Source: Mordavella massiliensis (GTDB lineage: Bacteria; Bacillota; Clostridia; Lachnospirales; Lachnospiraceae). Taken from it: a DNA stretch of 42,282 nt. Position 1 is the first letter of the stretch. Every line of letters begins with the position of its first letter. Location of the stretch: positions 1-42,282 of the forward strand of contig NZ_JACJKS010000019.1 of NCBI RefSeq assembly GCF_016901695.1. The letters run 5' to 3'. The notes under the pieces are model-generated. The model ran no database searches and was not told the origin of the DNA. It saw only the letters and a list, made by a program, of their open reading frames with translations. The position numbers and the translations under genes are program-made. Of this stretch, positions 1-9,987 are shown one piece after another.

Positions 1-27
1 ATCAAACGGATGGTATATATAAAACAA

Positions 28-60
28 GGGTGAAAAGCTTATTTTTCAAGCCTTTCACCC
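28..60 (-). terminator. Rho-independent terminator of the fatty acid operon
   Basis: Read on the minus strand, arms 48-60 and 28-40 form a 13-bp stem with one G-U wobble and a 7-nt loop (41-47). The tail that follows is U-rich. On the plus strand the same position is an A-C mismatch and there is no comparable tail, so termination favours the minus strand. It lies about 65 nt past the stop of the MarR gene. Confidence 0.75.
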
Positions 61-126
61 GTTCTTATCATAGAAGAATCCTATTTACAGACTTTTCTTC
101 ACAGGCTCTTTTACACTCATCTTATA

Positions 127-588
127 TCATTTCCTGCCGTCCTGTTTTCCGCTGTATCCACGGAAGAATTCCGCCAGACCGTCCAGCGTCTTCACAAGCA
201 CCGGGATCTCGTCCTCGGAGAGTTTATCGAGGATGGCTCCGGTCATCTGCCGGTGATAGTCCTCATGGTGCCGGTAGGCTTTGACGCCTTTCCCTGTCAG
301 TCTCACAAAGACGACCCGCCGGTCCCTCTCGCTGCGGTGTCTCTCCACGTAGCCCTTGTTGACAAGGCTGTTCATGGCGGTCGTAAGCGATCCAACCGTG
401 ATATTCAGCTTTTTGGCGATGGCGGACATATTGTTTCCCTCGCCCGGACCGACGGCCTCAATGACGTGCATGTCGTTGTTCGTCAGATCCTTGAATTCCT
501 CTGTGATGATCGCCTTCTCCTCCAGCTCCCAGATCTCGTGGAACAGATTGACAAGGATATCATTGATGGCTCTGTATGCGTCCTCCAT
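127..588 (-). CDS. MarR-family transcriptional regulator, FabT-like
   Basis: A 153-residue winged-helix regulator of the MarR family. Visible elements are a helical dimerisation N-terminus, a helix-turn-helix around MSAIAKKLNITVGSLTTAMN, and a wing with the family pattern ERHRSERDRRVVFVRLT. It is the last gene of the fatty acid operon. In streptococci the MarR protein FabT sits in the same operon and represses it, binding when charged with acyl-ACP, so that role is inferred here. The operators at 11016-11044 fit a FabT-type site. An upstream ATG at 594 leaves only 3-4 nt to the GAGAGG ribosome site; the ATG at 588 gives a normal spacing of about 9 nt and is preferred. FabT function is inferred from context, not from diagnostic residues. 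Confidence 0.85.
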   Translation of the reverse strand: MEDAYRAINDILVNLFHEIWELEEKAIITEEFKDLTNNDMHVIEAVGPGEGNNMSAIAKKLNITVGSLTTAMNSLVNKGYVERHRSERDRRVVFVRLTGKGVKAYRHHEDYHRQMTGAILDKLSEDEIPVLVKTLDGLAEFFRGYSGKQDGRK

Positions 589-613
589 GAACATTTTCCT
601 CTCTGAAATCGTT

Positions 614-1723
614 TTACAGGATCGACCGGATCACGTCCCGGACCGTCCGGATCCGGTCTGCCTTCCAGGCGTTTGCCCCACAGAAGAGAAGCGCGTCGTC
701 CACCTCTCCCTTTGCCGCGTGCACAAGTGCGTCTGTGATGCAGTAGGGGATCGCCGCCGGATCGCAGTTTTGCAGGCAGCGGTGGCATGGGCTGTGGGGG
801 ATCTTCTCCCCGGCCATGACCCGCTCCATGAACCGGTTGCGGATCGCCCGTCCCGGCATGCCAACCGGGCTTTTCACGATCACAATATCGTCCTTTCCTG
901 CCCGGATATAGGCCTCCTTATAGCGGATATCCGCATCGCACTCCAGGGTTGGGACAAGACAGCTGGCCACCTGCACGGCGTCCGCCCCCAGGGCAAACGC
1001 GCGGTCCGCGGCCTCCCTGCTGTCAATGCCGCCAGCCAGGGCTACGGCAATCTTCTGTCCATATTTTCCCTCATAAGAGCGGACTGTGTCAAGGATTTCC
1101 CGGATCTCTTCCTCATAACTCTCCGAAACGCAGGCGTCCCCCCGGCCGCTCTCCTTCGTATATCTCTCAAGCTGTTCCCTGTCAAAGCCCAGATGCCCGC
1201 CGGCCAGCGGTCCCTCTGCCACGATAAGCTCCGGCATACGCCCGAACTTTCTGTCCCAGTATCTGAGGACCACACGGGCCGCCTTTCCGGTAGATACGAT
1301 CGGCGCAAGAGCCGGCGCATCTGCCCTGCCGGCTTCCCTTGCCGCCTCCCCGGCGATCCGGGGCAGCTCCATGGGGAGCCCTGCCCCGGAGATGATGAGG
1401 TCGGCCCCGGCCTGCACCGCGGCTTTCACATACGCCTCATACTCTCTGGACGCGACCATGATGTTAAATCCAATGACGCCGTCAGGGGAGAGGGCCCGCG
1501 CCCGGTCAAACTCTTTCTTTACAGCCCGCAGGTTCGCCGCCAGGGGATCCCGGTCAAAATCCGGCTCCCGGTAGCCGATCTGGGCAGTGGAGATGATCCC
1601 TGCGCCGCCTTCCTTTGCCACAGCGCCGGCCAGGCCGCCCAGGCTGATGCCAACGCCCATGCCGCCCTGGATGAGCGGCAGCCGGGCCTCTTTCGCCCCG
1701 ATCTTCAAAGGTTCTCTTTCCAT
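614..1723 (-). CDS. Nitronate monooxygenase / FabK-like flavoprotein (second copy in operon)
   Basis: A 369-residue FMN-dependent TIM-barrel protein of the nitronate monooxygenase/enoyl-ACP reductase II family. Family marks are QGGMGVG at about 19-25, the phosphate-binding stretch ALAGGID at 228-234, and AEGPLAGGHLG with His177 where FabK has its catalytic His. Unlike the dedicated FabK in this operon it has a longer C-terminus with four cysteines (C313, C316, C320, C328) that could bind metal or an Fe-S cluster. It lies directly after accDA and before the MarR gene, so a link to fatty acid metabolism (a second reductase, or detoxification) is plausible but unproven. A GTG at 1726 is also in frame; the ATG at 1723 has the better spacing from AGGAG. 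Confidence 0.8.
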   Translation of the reverse strand: MEREPLKIGAKEARLPLIQGGMGVGISLGGLAGAVAKEGGAGIISTAQIGYREPDFDRDPLAANLRAVKKEFDRARALSPDGVIGFNIMVASREYEAYVKAAVQAGADLIISGAGLPMELPRIAGEAAREAGRADAPALAPIVSTGKAARVVLRYWDRKFGRMPELIVAEGPLAGGHLGFDREQLERYTKESGRGDACVSESYEEEIREILDTVRSYEGKYGQKIAVALAGGIDSREAADRAFALGADAVQVASCLVPTLECDADIRYKEAYIRAGKDDIVIVKSPVGMPGRAIRNRFMERVMAGEKIPHSPCHRCLQNCDPAAIPYCITDALVHAAKGEVDDALLFCGANAWKADRIRTVRDVIRSIL

Positions 1724-1732
1724 CACTTTCTC

Positions 1733-3442
1733 CTACATCCGGCGGAACCGCTCATACCGCCTCTGTGTCCGTTCTCCGGTCTCCATGGCGCTGTAAGTCT
1801 CCAGGAACCGCTCCATCGCATCCGCAAGGGGCGCGGTCACCTCCCCAAGAGTAAGCACCGTATAATGTTCCGGCTCAGGAATGACCTTCTCGACGATCCC
1901 GGCCCTGCACAGATCCCGGGCCGTCAGCTTCATGACGCCCGCCGCCTCCCTGGCCCTGGAGCTGTCCTTCCACAGGATGCTGGCAAAGCCTTCCGGCGAG
2001 AGGATGGAGTAGATGGAATTCTCCAGCATCCACACCTCGTCCGCCGTGGCCATCGCCAGAGCGCCGCCGCTGCCGCCCTCCCCGATGATGACGGAGAGGA
2101 CCGGCACTTTCAGGCCGGACATCTCACAGATATTCCGCGCAATGGCCTCGCCCTGTCCTCTCTCCTCGGCCTCCAGGCCGCAGAAAGCTCCCGGCGTATC
2201 CACAAAGCAGATGACCGGGCGGCCAAACTTCTCTGCCTGCTTCATAAGACGCAGCGCCTTCCGGTATCCGTCGGGAGAAGGCATACCGAAGTTTCGCTCG
2301 ATGTTCTCTTTTGTGGTCGTCCCCTTGGCCTGGGCGATCACGGTCACAGGCCGGCCGCGGAATCTGGCGATGCCGCCGATGATGGCCCTGTCATCCGCAT
2401 AGTACCGGTCCCCGTGGAACTCCATGAAATCAGTGAACAGACTTCCAATATAGTCAGAGGCAACCGGCCGGTCCTTCATGCGGGAGATCTGCACCCGATC
2501 CCATGCGGAGAGCCCGCCCTCTTCGTCCTTAACCGTCTCCTGCCGTTCCTCTCCGGCAGAAATCCCGCCGGCAGGCGCGCTCCCTTTCTGATGCATCTTC
2601 AGGATCTCGGCAAGGACTGTCTTCATCTCCTCCCGCTCTACGATCCGGTCAAGGAAGCCGTGCTCCAGAAGGAACTCCGCTCTCTGAAATCCTTTGGGCA
2701 GCTTCTGCCCGATAGTCTGCTCGATGACCCTCGGGCCCGCAAATCCGATGAGCGCCTTCGGCTCCGCCAGGATGATGTCCCCCAGCATGGCAAAGCTTGC
2801 CGTCACGCCGCCGGTGGTAGGGTCCGTAAGCACGGAAATATAGAGAAGCCCTGCGTCGCTGTGCCGTTTGAGCGCAGCGGACGTCTTCGCCATCTGCATA
2901 AGAGAGGTGATCCCTTCCTGCATCCTGGCTCCGCCGGAACAGGCGAACAGGATGACCGGCAGTTTCTCCTGCGTGGCGCGCTCCACAGCCCTTGTGATCT
3001 TCTCGCCTACCGCCCAGCCCATGCTGGACATGAGGAAACGGCCGTCGCAGACGCCCAGTACAGTCTCCATGCCGTGGATCTTCGCCTTCCCCGTCACAAC
3101 AGCTTCCTTCAGACGGGTCTTCTCCTGCACAGCATGCAGCTTCTCCGGATAACCCCTGTAGTCCATGGGGTTTTCGCCCGCCAGATCGTGATCCCACTCT
3201 TCAAATGTTCCCTCGTCCGCGACCATCTCAATGCGGCGGTATGCGTGGACCCGGAAATACCCGCCGCACTTCGGGCAGATATAGTACCCCTTCTTCACAT
3301 CCTCCGCAATGATGGCAGCGCCGCATTTATTGCACTTTCGCAGCAGCCCTTCGGGCACTTCAGGCCGCCTGTCCCGCAGGGAAATGTATCCTTTTCTCGA
3401 AGACAGGGCCGCTGTCTTTTTAAACATATTTTCTAATTTCAT
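1733..3442 (-). CDS. accDA: Acetyl-CoA carboxylase carboxyltransferase, fused beta-alpha subunits (AccDA)
   Basis: A single 569-residue protein carrying both carboxyltransferase subunits, which transfer CO2 from carboxybiotin to acetyl-CoA to make malonyl-CoA. The AccD half (about 1-285) begins with the AccD zinc ribbon, C37-x2-C40-x15-C56-x2-C59, followed by the crotonase-like core with [12 protein letters not shown] at 166-177. The AccA half (about 312-569) holds [10 protein letters not shown] at 342-351, VDTPGAFCG at 414-422 and [10 protein letters not shown] at 454-463. A linker of some 25 residues joins them. In E. coli and most bacteria accA and accD are separate genes. It starts 3 nt after the accC stop, with AGGAGAG inside the end of accC, so translation is coupled. 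Confidence 0.96.
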   Translation of the reverse strand: MKLENMFKKTAALSSRKGYISLRDRRPEVPEGLLRKCNKCGAAIIAEDVKKGYYICPKCGGYFRVHAYRRIEMVADEGTFEEWDHDLAGENPMDYRGYPEKLHAVQEKTRLKEAVVTGKAKIHGMETVLGVCDGRFLMSSMGWAVGEKITRAVERATQEKLPVILFACSGGARMQEGITSLMQMAKTSAALKRHSDAGLLYISVLTDPTTGGVTASFAMLGDIILAEPKALIGFAGPRVIEQTIGQKLPKGFQRAEFLLEHGFLDRIVEREEMKTVLAEILKMHQKGSAPAGGISAGEERQETVKDEEGGLSAWDRVQISRMKDRPVASDYIGSLFTDFMEFHGDRYYADDRAIIGGIARFRGRPVTVIAQAKGTTTKENIERNFGMPSPDGYRKALRLMKQAEKFGRPVICFVDTPGAFCGLEAEERGQGEAIARNICEMSGLKVPVLSVIIGEGGSGGALAMATADEVWMLENSIYSILSPEGFASILWKDSSRAREAAGVMKLTARDLCRAGIVEKVIPEPEHYTVLTLGEVTAPLADAMERFLETYSAMETGERTQRRYERFRRM

Positions 3443-3445
3443 TTT

Positions 3446-4807
3446 TTACGCTTCTCTCCTGGCCTTCTCAAAGGTCCCGATAAACTCAATGTCCGTGTTT
3501 CCCGCGATAAAATCCGGATCGCTCAGTATCTCATACTGGTAATCCACGTTTGTGTCAATGCCCTCGATGATGACCTCCCCCAGGGCGCTTTGCATCTTGC
3601 GGATGGCCTCGTCCCTGTTCTTCGCCCAGACGATGAGCTTGGCGATCATGGAATCATAGTAGGGCGGGATCGTGTAGCCGCTGTAGATGGCGGAGTCGAT
3701 GCGGATCCCCTTGCCCCCCGGCAGATACATGTCTGTGATGGTGCCGGGCGAGGGACGGAACCCCCTGGCCGGATTTTCCGCGTTGATCCTGCACTCGATG
3801 GCATGGCCGGTCAGCTTCACATCCTCCTGACGGTAGGAAAGCTCCCTTCCTGCCGCAATGCGGATCTGCTCCTTGATGAGGTCGATGCCGGTCACCCACT
3901 CGGTCACCGGATGCTCCACCTGGATCCTTGTGTTCATCTCCATGAAGTAAAAGTTCCCGCTCTTCTCCAGCAGGAACTCAATGGTCCCCGCATTCATGTA
4001 ACCCGCCGCTTTCGCCGCCCGCACGGCCGCCTCGCCCATGCGGTTCCTGAGTTCGTCCGAGATGGCTTCGCAGGGGGATTCCTCGATCATCTTCTGGTGG
4101 TTCCTCTGGATGGAGCAGTCCCTCTCCCCCAGATGGATCACATGGCCGTGGCTGTCCGCCAGGATCTGGAACTCGATGTGGCGCGGGTGCTGTACGAAGT
4201 GCTCGATGTACATAGTGTTATCCCCGAACGCCATCTGCGTCTCCTTCTGGGCTGTCCGGAAACTGTTCTCAAACTCCTCCGGCGTCTGGGCCACGCGCAT
4301 CCCCTTGCCGCCGCCGCCGAGGGCCGCCTTGACGATGACCGGATAGCCGATCTCGGCCGCGATCTTCGCGCCCTCCTGCGCGTCGTAGACCGGCTCTTTG
4401 CTGCCCGGGATCACCGGGACGCCGGCAGCCATCATGGTATTTCTCGCCTCCTGCTTATTGCCGAGTCTGGCGATCACGTCCGAACCCGGTCCGATGAAGG
4501 TGATGTGGCACTGTTCACAGAGCTCTGCGAACTTGCTGTTCTCGGACAGAAATCCGAACCCGGGGTGGATGGCGTCCGCGCCGGAAATGATGGTGGCGCT
4601 GATGATCCGGTCCATGCTCAGGTAGCTCTCCGCGGAAGCCGCAGGCCCGATGCAGATTGCCTCGTCCGCGAGCTGCGTGTGGAGCGCTTCCCGGTCCGCC
4701 TCAGAGTAGACGGCCACTGTCTCAATGCCCATCTCCCGGCAGGCCCGTATGATCCGGACCGCGATCTCGCCCCGGTTGGCGATCAGTACTTTCTTAATCT
4801 GACTCAT
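3446..4807 (-). CDS. accC: Acetyl-CoA carboxylase, biotin carboxylase subunit
   Basis: This 453-residue ATP-grasp enzyme carboxylates the biotin on BCCP with bicarbonate and ATP, the first half-reaction of acetyl-CoA carboxylase. The length is typical (E. coli 449). The N-terminal domain starts with KKVLIANRGEIAVRIIRA, the ATP-binding glycine loop GGGGKGM is at 164-170, and MNTRIQVEHPVTE marks the catalytic ATP-grasp region. It is preceded by an AGGAGG ribosome site and lies between fabZ and accDA, next to its partner accB. Confidence 0.98.
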   Translation of the reverse strand: MSQIKKVLIANRGEIAVRIIRACREMGIETVAVYSEADREALHTQLADEAICIGPAASAESYLSMDRIISATIISGADAIHPGFGFLSENSKFAELCEQCHITFIGPGSDVIARLGNKQEARNTMMAAGVPVIPGSKEPVYDAQEGAKIAAEIGYPVIVKAALGGGGKGMRVAQTPEEFENSFRTAQKETQMAFGDNTMYIEHFVQHPRHIEFQILADSHGHVIHLGERDCSIQRNHQKMIEESPCEAISDELRNRMGEAAVRAAKAAGYMNAGTIEFLLEKSGNFYFMEMNTRIQVEHPVTEWVTGIDLIKEQIRIAAGRELSYRQEDVKLTGHAIECRINAENPARGFRPSPGTITDMYLPGGKGIRIDSAIYSGYTIPPYYDSMIAKLIVWAKNRDEAIRKMQSALGEVIIEGIDTNVDYQYEILSDPDFIAGNTDIEFIGTFEKARREA

Positions 4808-4831
4808 TTCTATCCAATCCTCCTGTCCGGC

Positions 4832-5260
4832 CTACCCGACCATAAAGGTCAGCTCCGCGCTGACAACCACCTTGCCGTCCACGCTGGCCACTGCTTCGCC
4901 GATGCCCATGGGGCCTTTGGCCTTGATGATCTTCGTCTCCAGCCGCACCTTGTCGCCCGGCACGATCTTTCCTTTGAACTTGCACTTGTTGATGCCGCCG
5001 AAGTAGGCGATCTTTCCCTTGTTTTCCTCCCTGCTCAGGATGGCGACCGCCCCGACCTGGGCCAGCGCCTCCACAGTCAGCACGCCGGGCATCACCGGCT
5101 CCTGGGGAAAATGTCCCCGGAAGAAATCCTCCCGGTATGTGACGCACTTGTATCCCACCGCATACTGTCCCGGCTCGTAATCCTCGATGTAATCCACCAG
5201 GAGGAAGGGATGTCTGTGGGGGATGATCTCCTTGATCTGATTGATATCCAAATGGTTCAT
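4832..5260 (-). CDS. fabZ: 3-hydroxyacyl-ACP dehydratase FabZ
   Basis: A 142-residue hotdog-fold dehydratase that converts 3-hydroxyacyl-ACP to trans-2-enoyl-ACP in the elongation cycle. The catalytic pair is visible: His15 in [12 protein letters not shown] and Glu64 in [23 protein letters not shown] is the family signature. No fabA, fabM or fabN isomerase is seen in this cluster, so unsaturated fatty acid formation must use a gene elsewhere or another mechanism. Confidence 0.97.
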   Translation of the reverse strand: MNHLDINQIKEIIPHRHPFLLVDYIEDYEPGQYAVGYKCVTYREDFFRGHFPQEPVMPGVLTVEALAQVGAVAILSREENKGKIAYFGGINKCKFKGKIVPGDKVRLETKIIKAKGPMGIGEAVASVDGKVVVSAELTFMVG

Positions 5261-5275
5261 ACTACCTTCTCCTTT

Positions 5276-5749
5276 CTAGGAAAGGCGGAACAGAGGCTGC
5301 CCGTACTCCACGGCCTGGCCGTTCTCCACAAAGACCTCCTCCACTGTTCCGTCATAGTCGCTCTCAATCTCATTCATCAGCTTCATGGCCTCTACAATGG
5401 CAAGTACCTGGCCCTTCTTCACGGTGTCGCCCACAGCCACATAGGGATCTGCGTCCTCGGCCGGCGCCGCATAGAAAGTGCCCACCAGGGGGGATTTCAC
5501 GATCTTGCCTGCAGGTGCGGCCGCAGCTGCGTCTTCTGCCGGTTCCGCGCCGCCCTGCGCCGGCTCCTGTGCAGGAGCGGTCCGGGCTGCCGCACAGGCG
5601 GCTGCACCTTCCGCTGTCTGCAGCGCTGTGACGATCGTTTCCTTTTCCTTTGTCAGGTGCAGCTTCACACCTTTTTCCTCATATTTCAGTCCGGTCAGCT
5701 CTGAGTCGGAGACTGCCTGGATCAGCTTTAACAGATTCTCAAATTCCAT
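5276..5749 (-). CDS. accB: Biotin carboxyl carrier protein of acetyl-CoA carboxylase
   Basis: A 157-residue BCCP. It has an N-terminal interaction segment, an Ala/Pro-rich flexible linker (about 48-80) and a C-terminal biotinyl domain (about 83-157) with the biotinylation motif EAMKLMNE, Lys123. [10 protein letters not shown] is the typical start of the biotinyl domain. An in-frame extension upstream runs into fabF and is not used: the ATG at 5749 has AAAGGTG 8 nt upstream and lies 16 nt past the fabF stop. Confidence 0.97.
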   Translation of the reverse strand: MEFENLLKLIQAVSDSELTGLKYEEKGVKLHLTKEKETIVTALQTAEGAAACAAARTAPAQEPAQGGAEPAEDAAAAAPAGKIVKSPLVGTFYAAPAEDADPYVAVGDTVKKGQVLAIVEAMKLMNEIESDYDGTVEEVFVENGQAVEYGQPLFRLS

Positions 5750-5765
5750 GACATATGCACCTTTC

Positions 5766-7007
5766 TTACTCTTCATATTTTCTGACCAGCAGGGTGGCAT
5801 TGTGTCCGCCAAAGCCCAGGGAGTTGGTCATGCCATACCGGATCTCCTTCTCCACGGGCGCGCCGATAGCATAGTTCAGGTCGCACTCCCCGTCCGCCTC
5901 TGCCGTTCCCATCGTCTGGTGGATAAATCCTTCCTCCACAGATTTCACAAGGACGATGAACTCAACGCCGCCGGCTGCTCCGAGAAGGTGGCCGATCATG
6001 GATTTCGTAGAGTTGATGACCACATCCTTCGCCGCCTCGCCGAAGGCCCGCTTGATGGCCCGCGTCTCAAAGAGGTCGTTGTGGTGCGTGCTTGTGCCGT
6101 GAGCGTTGATGTACTCCACCTGGGCAGGTGCAACCCCGGCCTCCTCCATGGCTAGCTCCATGGCTTTGGCCGCGCCGGCACCGTCCTCCGCCGGGGAAGT
6201 GATGTGGTAGGCGTCTCCCGTGGCGCCGTAGCCCACGACTTCCGCGTAGATCTTCGCGCCGCGCGCCTTCGCATGCTCCAGTTCTTCCAGGACGACCACG
6301 CCTGCGCCCTCGCCCATGACAAAGCCGTCCCGGTCCTTGTCAAACGGGCGGGAAGCCGTGGCCGGATCCGGGTTGGCGGACAGCGCGGTCAGCGCTGTGA
6401 ATCCCGCCACGCCTGTGGGACAGATGGCACTCTCCGTGCCGCCCGCCAGCATGATATCGGCGTCGCCGTACTGGATCGTCCGGAACGCGTCTCCGATGCA
6501 GTGGGTGCCTGTGGCGCAGGCCGTCACCACATTGGTGCATTTGCCCCGGAAGCCAAGCTGGATGGACACATTGCCCGCCGCCATGTTGGAGATCATGAGC
6601 GGCACCATCAGCGGATTGACCTTGCCGGGTCCCTTGCTCTTTATCTTCTCATAGCTGGATTCAACCTGCTGCAGGCTGCCGATGCCGGAGCCGATGATCA
6701 CACCTGCGCGGAAGGGATCCTCCTTCTCAATGTCAAGGCCGGCGTCCTCGCAGGCCTCCCTGGCCGCTGCCACCGCATACTGGGAGAACGCTTCCATTCT
6801 CCGGGCAGCCTTGAAATCCATGCGGTCTTTCGCCACAAAATCTTTGACTTCCGCGGCGATCTTCACTTTATACTCTGTCGTGTCAAATTTTGTGATGGGG
6901 CCGATGCCCACCTTCCCTTCCCGCACGCCTGCCCAGAATTCGGGCGCCGTGTTTCCGATGGGGGTGACTGCTCCCAGTCCCGTTACAACCACTCGTCTCT
7001 TCATCAT
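5766..7007 (-). CDS. fabF: 3-oxoacyl-ACP synthase II FabF
   Basis: A 413-residue condensing enzyme (KAS II) that extends acyl-ACP with malonyl-ACP. The thiolase-fold catalytic triad is present: Cys164 in [10 protein letters not shown], His303 in [11 protein letters not shown] and His340 in [15 protein letters not shown]. The start overlaps the fabG stop as ATGATG over TGA, with GGAGG 9 nt upstream; the second ATG (7004) is an equally possible start. It is the only KAS II here and works with FabH, which does initiation. Confidence 0.97.
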   Translation of the reverse strand: MMKRRVVVTGLGAVTPIGNTAPEFWAGVREGKVGIGPITKFDTTEYKVKIAAEVKDFVAKDRMDFKAARRMEAFSQYAVAAAREACEDAGLDIEKEDPFRAGVIIGSGIGSLQQVESSYEKIKSKGPGKVNPLMVPLMISNMAAGNVSIQLGFRGKCTNVVTACATGTHCIGDAFRTIQYGDADIMLAGGTESAICPTGVAGFTALTALSANPDPATASRPFDKDRDGFVMGEGAGVVVLEELEHAKARGAKIYAEVVGYGATGDAYHITSPAEDGAGAAKAMELAMEEAGVAPAQVEYINAHGTSTHHNDLFETRAIKRAFGEAAKDVVINSTKSMIGHLLGAAGGVEFIVLVKSVEEGFIHQTMGTAEADGECDLNYAIGAPVEKEIRYGMTNSLGFGGHNATLLVRKYEE

Positions 7008-7744
7008 ATTGCCATACCTCCGTCTACCTGGATCACTTGTCCTGTAATATAGCCCGCGTCGTCGGACGCAAGGAACGCTGCTGTCTTCGCGATGTCCTCC
7101 GGCTTTCCGAAATGTCCCAGCGGGATCTGCGCCACAGAGGCCTCTTTCACCGCGTCCGGAAGCACAGCCGTCATCTCCGTCTCGATAAAGCCGGGCGCGA
7201 TGGCGTTCACCGTGATCCCCCTGGATGCAAGCTCGCGGGCCACCGCCTTTGTCAGGCCGATGACGCCCGCCTTGGATGCCGCGTAGTTGGCCTGGCCGGG
7301 ATTGCCGGCAATGCCCACAACAGAGGACATATTGATGATGCGTCCGCTCCGCTGCCTGAGCATCTGCCGGGACGCAAAGCGGATCGTGTGAAACGTTCCC
7401 TTCAGGTTCGTCTCGATCACCCGGTCAAAATCCTCCTCGGACATTTTCATCAGGAGCCCGTCCCTTGTGATCCCCGCATTGTTCACGAGGATATCGATCC
7501 GCCCGTGCTCCTTTATCACATCCTGGATGAAGGCCTGGCATGTCTCGAAATCAGACACATCGCACTGGTATGTCTGCGCCTTCCCGCCGGCTGCCTCGAT
7601 CTGAGACTTTACTTCTTCCGCCCGGTCCTTTGAGCCGTTGTAGTTGATCACCACAAAGGCGCCCCGGGACGCAAGCTCCAGGGCGATCGCTCTTCCGATC
7701 CCCCGGGACGCTCCTGTCACTACTGCAATCTTTCCCTCTAACAT
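7004..7744 (-). CDS. fabG: 3-oxoacyl-ACP reductase FabG
   Basis: A 246-residue short-chain dehydrogenase that reduces 3-oxoacyl-ACP with NADPH. The Rossmann loop TGASRGIG is at 10-17, NNAG at 88-91, and the catalytic residues are Ser141, Tyr154 and Lys158 in the expected spacing (YAASK). The C-terminus [12 protein letters not shown] is typical of FabG. The 51-nt gap to fabD holds an AGGAGG about 30 nt upstream and a weaker GGA near the start. Confidence 0.97.
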   Translation of the reverse strand: MLEGKIAVVTGASRGIGRAIALELASRGAFVVINYNGSKDRAEEVKSQIEAAGGKAQTYQCDVSDFETCQAFIQDVIKEHGRIDILVNNAGITRDGLLMKMSEEDFDRVIETNLKGTFHTIRFASRQMLRQRSGRIINMSSVVGIAGNPGQANYAASKAGVIGLTKAVARELASRGITVNAIAPGFIETEMTAVLPDAVKEASVAQIPLGHFGKPEDIAKTAAFLASDDAGYITGQVIQVDGGMAI

Positions 7745-7795
7745 GATTCCTACAGGGCGCCCGCATCACGCCCCTGCCTCCTTCTTTCTTTTCTT

Positions 7796-8728
7796 CTATT
7801 TCAGGGCCTGCGCAACCTTCTCCACATCTGCCCACGCCCCCACATTATACACGGTCACGTCCCGGCTGATCTTGCGCATGAAGCCGGCCAGCGTCCTGCC
7901 CGGCCCGATCTCCACGAAGGTGTCCACGCCCTCCGCGATCAGGTTCTCCATGCTCTGCTGCCAGCGCACGGAGGAGCTTACCTGCTCCGCGAGAAGGGCC
8001 TTTGTCTGCCCGATGTCTGTCACCTGCTGCGCAGTTACGTTCGTCACGTAGGGTACTGCCAGCGGGGAAAGCTCCACACCCTCCAGCACCTGCGCAAGTT
8101 CCTCCCCCGCTTTCTTCAGCATGGGGGAGTGGAACGGGCCGCTGACATTCAGCATGACCGTCCGCTTCGCCCCCGCCTCTTTCAGCTTTTCGGAGGCGGC
8201 CTCCACAGCCCCGGCCGCGCCGGTGATGACGATCTGCCCCGGGCAGTTGTAGTTGGCGACCGATACGCCCTCCACATCCCGGATCACGTTCTCGATCTCC
8301 CCGCCCGTCATACCCATGACGGCGCACATGGCTCCCTCTCCCGCAGGCACTGTGTTCTGCATGAGGAGCCCTCTCTTTCTCACCAGACGGACCGCATCCT
8401 CCTCCTTCATGCCGCCGGCCGCCGCGATGGCGCAGTACTCGCCAAGGCTTAAGCCCGCTGTCACATCCGGGCGGACGCCCGCTTCCACAAGGGGCCGAGT
8501 CATGGCCAGACACGTGGTCACAAGGGCCGCCTGCGTGTATTCCGTCAGGTCCAGTTTATCATTCTCGTGAAAGCACAGGTCTCTCACGTCTATGTCCATC
8601 TCATCTCTCAGCGCTTCCGCAGCCATGTCGTACACCGCTCTGGCCGACGCGCTGTTCTCATAGAAATCCTGGCCCATGCCGCATTTCTGCGCGCCCTGGC
8701 CCGGATAAATAAATGCAATCCTACTCAT
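7796..8728 (-). CDS. fabD: Malonyl-CoA:ACP transacylase FabD
   Basis: A 310-residue transferase that loads malonyl groups from CoA onto ACP. It shows the oxyanion motif YPGQGAQ, the nucleophile Ser94 in GLSLGEY, Arg119 for the malonyl carboxylate and His200 in SGPFHSPML. The start overlaps the end of fabK by 8 nt, with GGAG 9 nt upstream, so translation is probably coupled. Confidence 0.97.
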   Translation of the reverse strand: MSRIAFIYPGQGAQKCGMGQDFYENSASARAVYDMAAEALRDEMDIDVRDLCFHENDKLDLTEYTQAALVTTCLAMTRPLVEAGVRPDVTAGLSLGEYCAIAAAGGMKEEDAVRLVRKRGLLMQNTVPAGEGAMCAVMGMTGGEIENVIRDVEGVSVANYNCPGQIVITGAAGAVEAASEKLKEAGAKRTVMLNVSGPFHSPMLKKAGEELAQVLEGVELSPLAVPYVTNVTAQQVTDIGQTKALLAEQVSSSVRWQQSMENLIAEGVDTFVEIGPGRTLAGFMRKISRDVTVYNVGAWADVEKVAQALK

Positions 8729-9659
8729 AAAAGCCCGCTCCTTTGATCAGTGAGTCTGTCTCGCTCACCAGTCTGTCGATGAGCTGCTTACAGGACAGTC
8801 TGTCCTTTACCATACCTGCAATCTGTCCTGCCATGACGCTTCCGTTCTTCACATCGCCTTCCACGACCGCTTTGCGCAGGCCGCCGAGCGTCAGGAGCTC
8901 CAGCTCCTCGAAGCTTGCCCCCTTGTTCTCCAGCTCCAGATATTTCTTCGTCATATCGTTCCGGAGAGCCCGCACCGGATGGCCGGTGGTGCGCCCTGTC
9001 ACGCGGGAATCGATATCCTTTGCCTTGAGGATGCGCTCCTTATAGTTCTCATGTACCTGGGACTCGTCTGTGACAACAAAGTGGGTTCCCATCTGCACGC
9101 CCTTTGCGCCCAGCATGAACGCAGCCGCGATCCCTCTGCCGTCGGCGATGCCGCCTGCGGCGATGACCGGAATGCTGACAGCGTCCACAACCTGGGGAAC
9201 GAGCACCATCGTTGTGTTCTCACCGATGTGTCCGCCGGCCTCTGTCCCCTCAGCCACGAGCGCGTCCGCGCCGCAGCGCTCCATGCGCTTTGCAAGGGCA
9301 ACGGAAGCAACGACAGGGATGACCTTCACGCCTGCTTCCTTCCACATCTTCATGTACTTCTCCGGGCTTCCGGCTCCGGTGGTGACCACCTTCACGCCTT
9401 CCTCCACGATCACCTTCGCGACGTCGTCCGCGTGGGGGCTCATGAGCATGATGTTGACGCCGAAAGGCTTGTCTGTCAGTTTTCTTGCTTCTTTGATCTG
9501 TTCGCGTACCCAGTCTGCCGGAGCGCTTGCTGCCCCTATCAGCCCAAGCCCACCGGCATTTGATACGCCGGCTGCCAAGTGATATTCAGCGACCCAGGCC
9601 ATACCGCCCTGGATGATCGGGTATTCAATTCCAAGTAATTCTGTTACTTCTGTTTTCAT
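8721..9659 (-). CDS. fabK: Enoyl-ACP reductase II FabK
   Basis: A 312-residue FMN-dependent enoyl-ACP reductase that catalyses the last step of each elongation cycle. IIQGGMAWVA is at 15-24, and His144 in AEGTEAGGHIG aligns in number with the catalytic His144 of Streptococcus pneumoniae FabK. Its place between acpP and fabD matches the streptococcal operon. FabK enzymes are insensitive to triclosan, unlike FabI, and no fabI is seen here. Confidence 0.96.
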   Translation of the reverse strand: MKTEVTELLGIEYPIIQGGMAWVAEYHLAAGVSNAGGLGLIGAASAPADWVREQIKEARKLTDKPFGVNIMLMSPHADDVAKVIVEEGVKVVTTGAGSPEKYMKMWKEAGVKVIPVVASVALAKRMERCGADALVAEGTEAGGHIGENTTMVLVPQVVDAVSIPVIAAGGIADGRGIAAAFMLGAKGVQMGTHFVVTDESQVHENYKERILKAKDIDSRVTGRTTGHPVRALRNDMTKKYLELENKGASFEELELLTLGGLRKAVVEGDVKNGSVMAGQIAGMVKDRLSCKQLIDRLVSETDSLIKGAGFYE

Positions 9660-9710
9660 ATTGACAACCTCTTTTTTCTTTTCATTCCTGCTTTTTGTGT
9701 ACGGTTTTTC

Positions 9711-9935
9711 TTATTTGTGGGACTCGATGTAGGAGATCACGTCGCCTACTGTGGCGATCTTCTCCAGATCCTCTGTGGGGATCTCCACACCGTACTCTTC
9801 CTCAAGCGCCATGACAAGCTCAAACAGGTCGAGGGAATCTGCGCCGAGGTCCTCTTTGAAGGAAGTCGCCTCTGTGATCTCACAAGCGTCTACTCCTAAT
9901 GAATCTGCTACCATTTCTTTGATCTTTTCCAGCAT
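9711..9935 (-). CDS. acpP: Acyl carrier protein
   Basis: A 74-residue, strongly acidic ACP that carries the growing acyl chain on a phosphopantetheine arm. The attachment residue is Ser34 in [26 protein letters not shown] lies 9 nt before the ATG. It follows fabH after a 77-nt gap that contains a G+C-rich hairpin, and precedes fabK by 51 nt. Confidence 0.98.
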   Translation of the reverse strand: MLEKIKEMVADSLGVDACEITEATSFKEDLGADSLDLFELVMALEEEYGVEIPTEDLEKIATVGDVISYIESHK

Positions 9936-9987
9936 TGTCTGTTTCTCCTTTTCTTCTTTTCATTCTTTTTTGATTGATCTATGCCAT

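Noticed and set aside
356-3436. Very long plus-strand ORF (1026 codons) opposite accDA and the FabK-like gene
   Set aside because: It is antisense to genes with clear catalytic motifs, has no ribosome site and reads as Arg/Pro/His-rich noise; GC-rich codon bias leaves the opposite frame open.
3590-5704. 704-codon plus-strand ORF opposite accC, fabZ and accB
   Set aside because: Antisense shadow of three well-identified genes; no domain or start signal.
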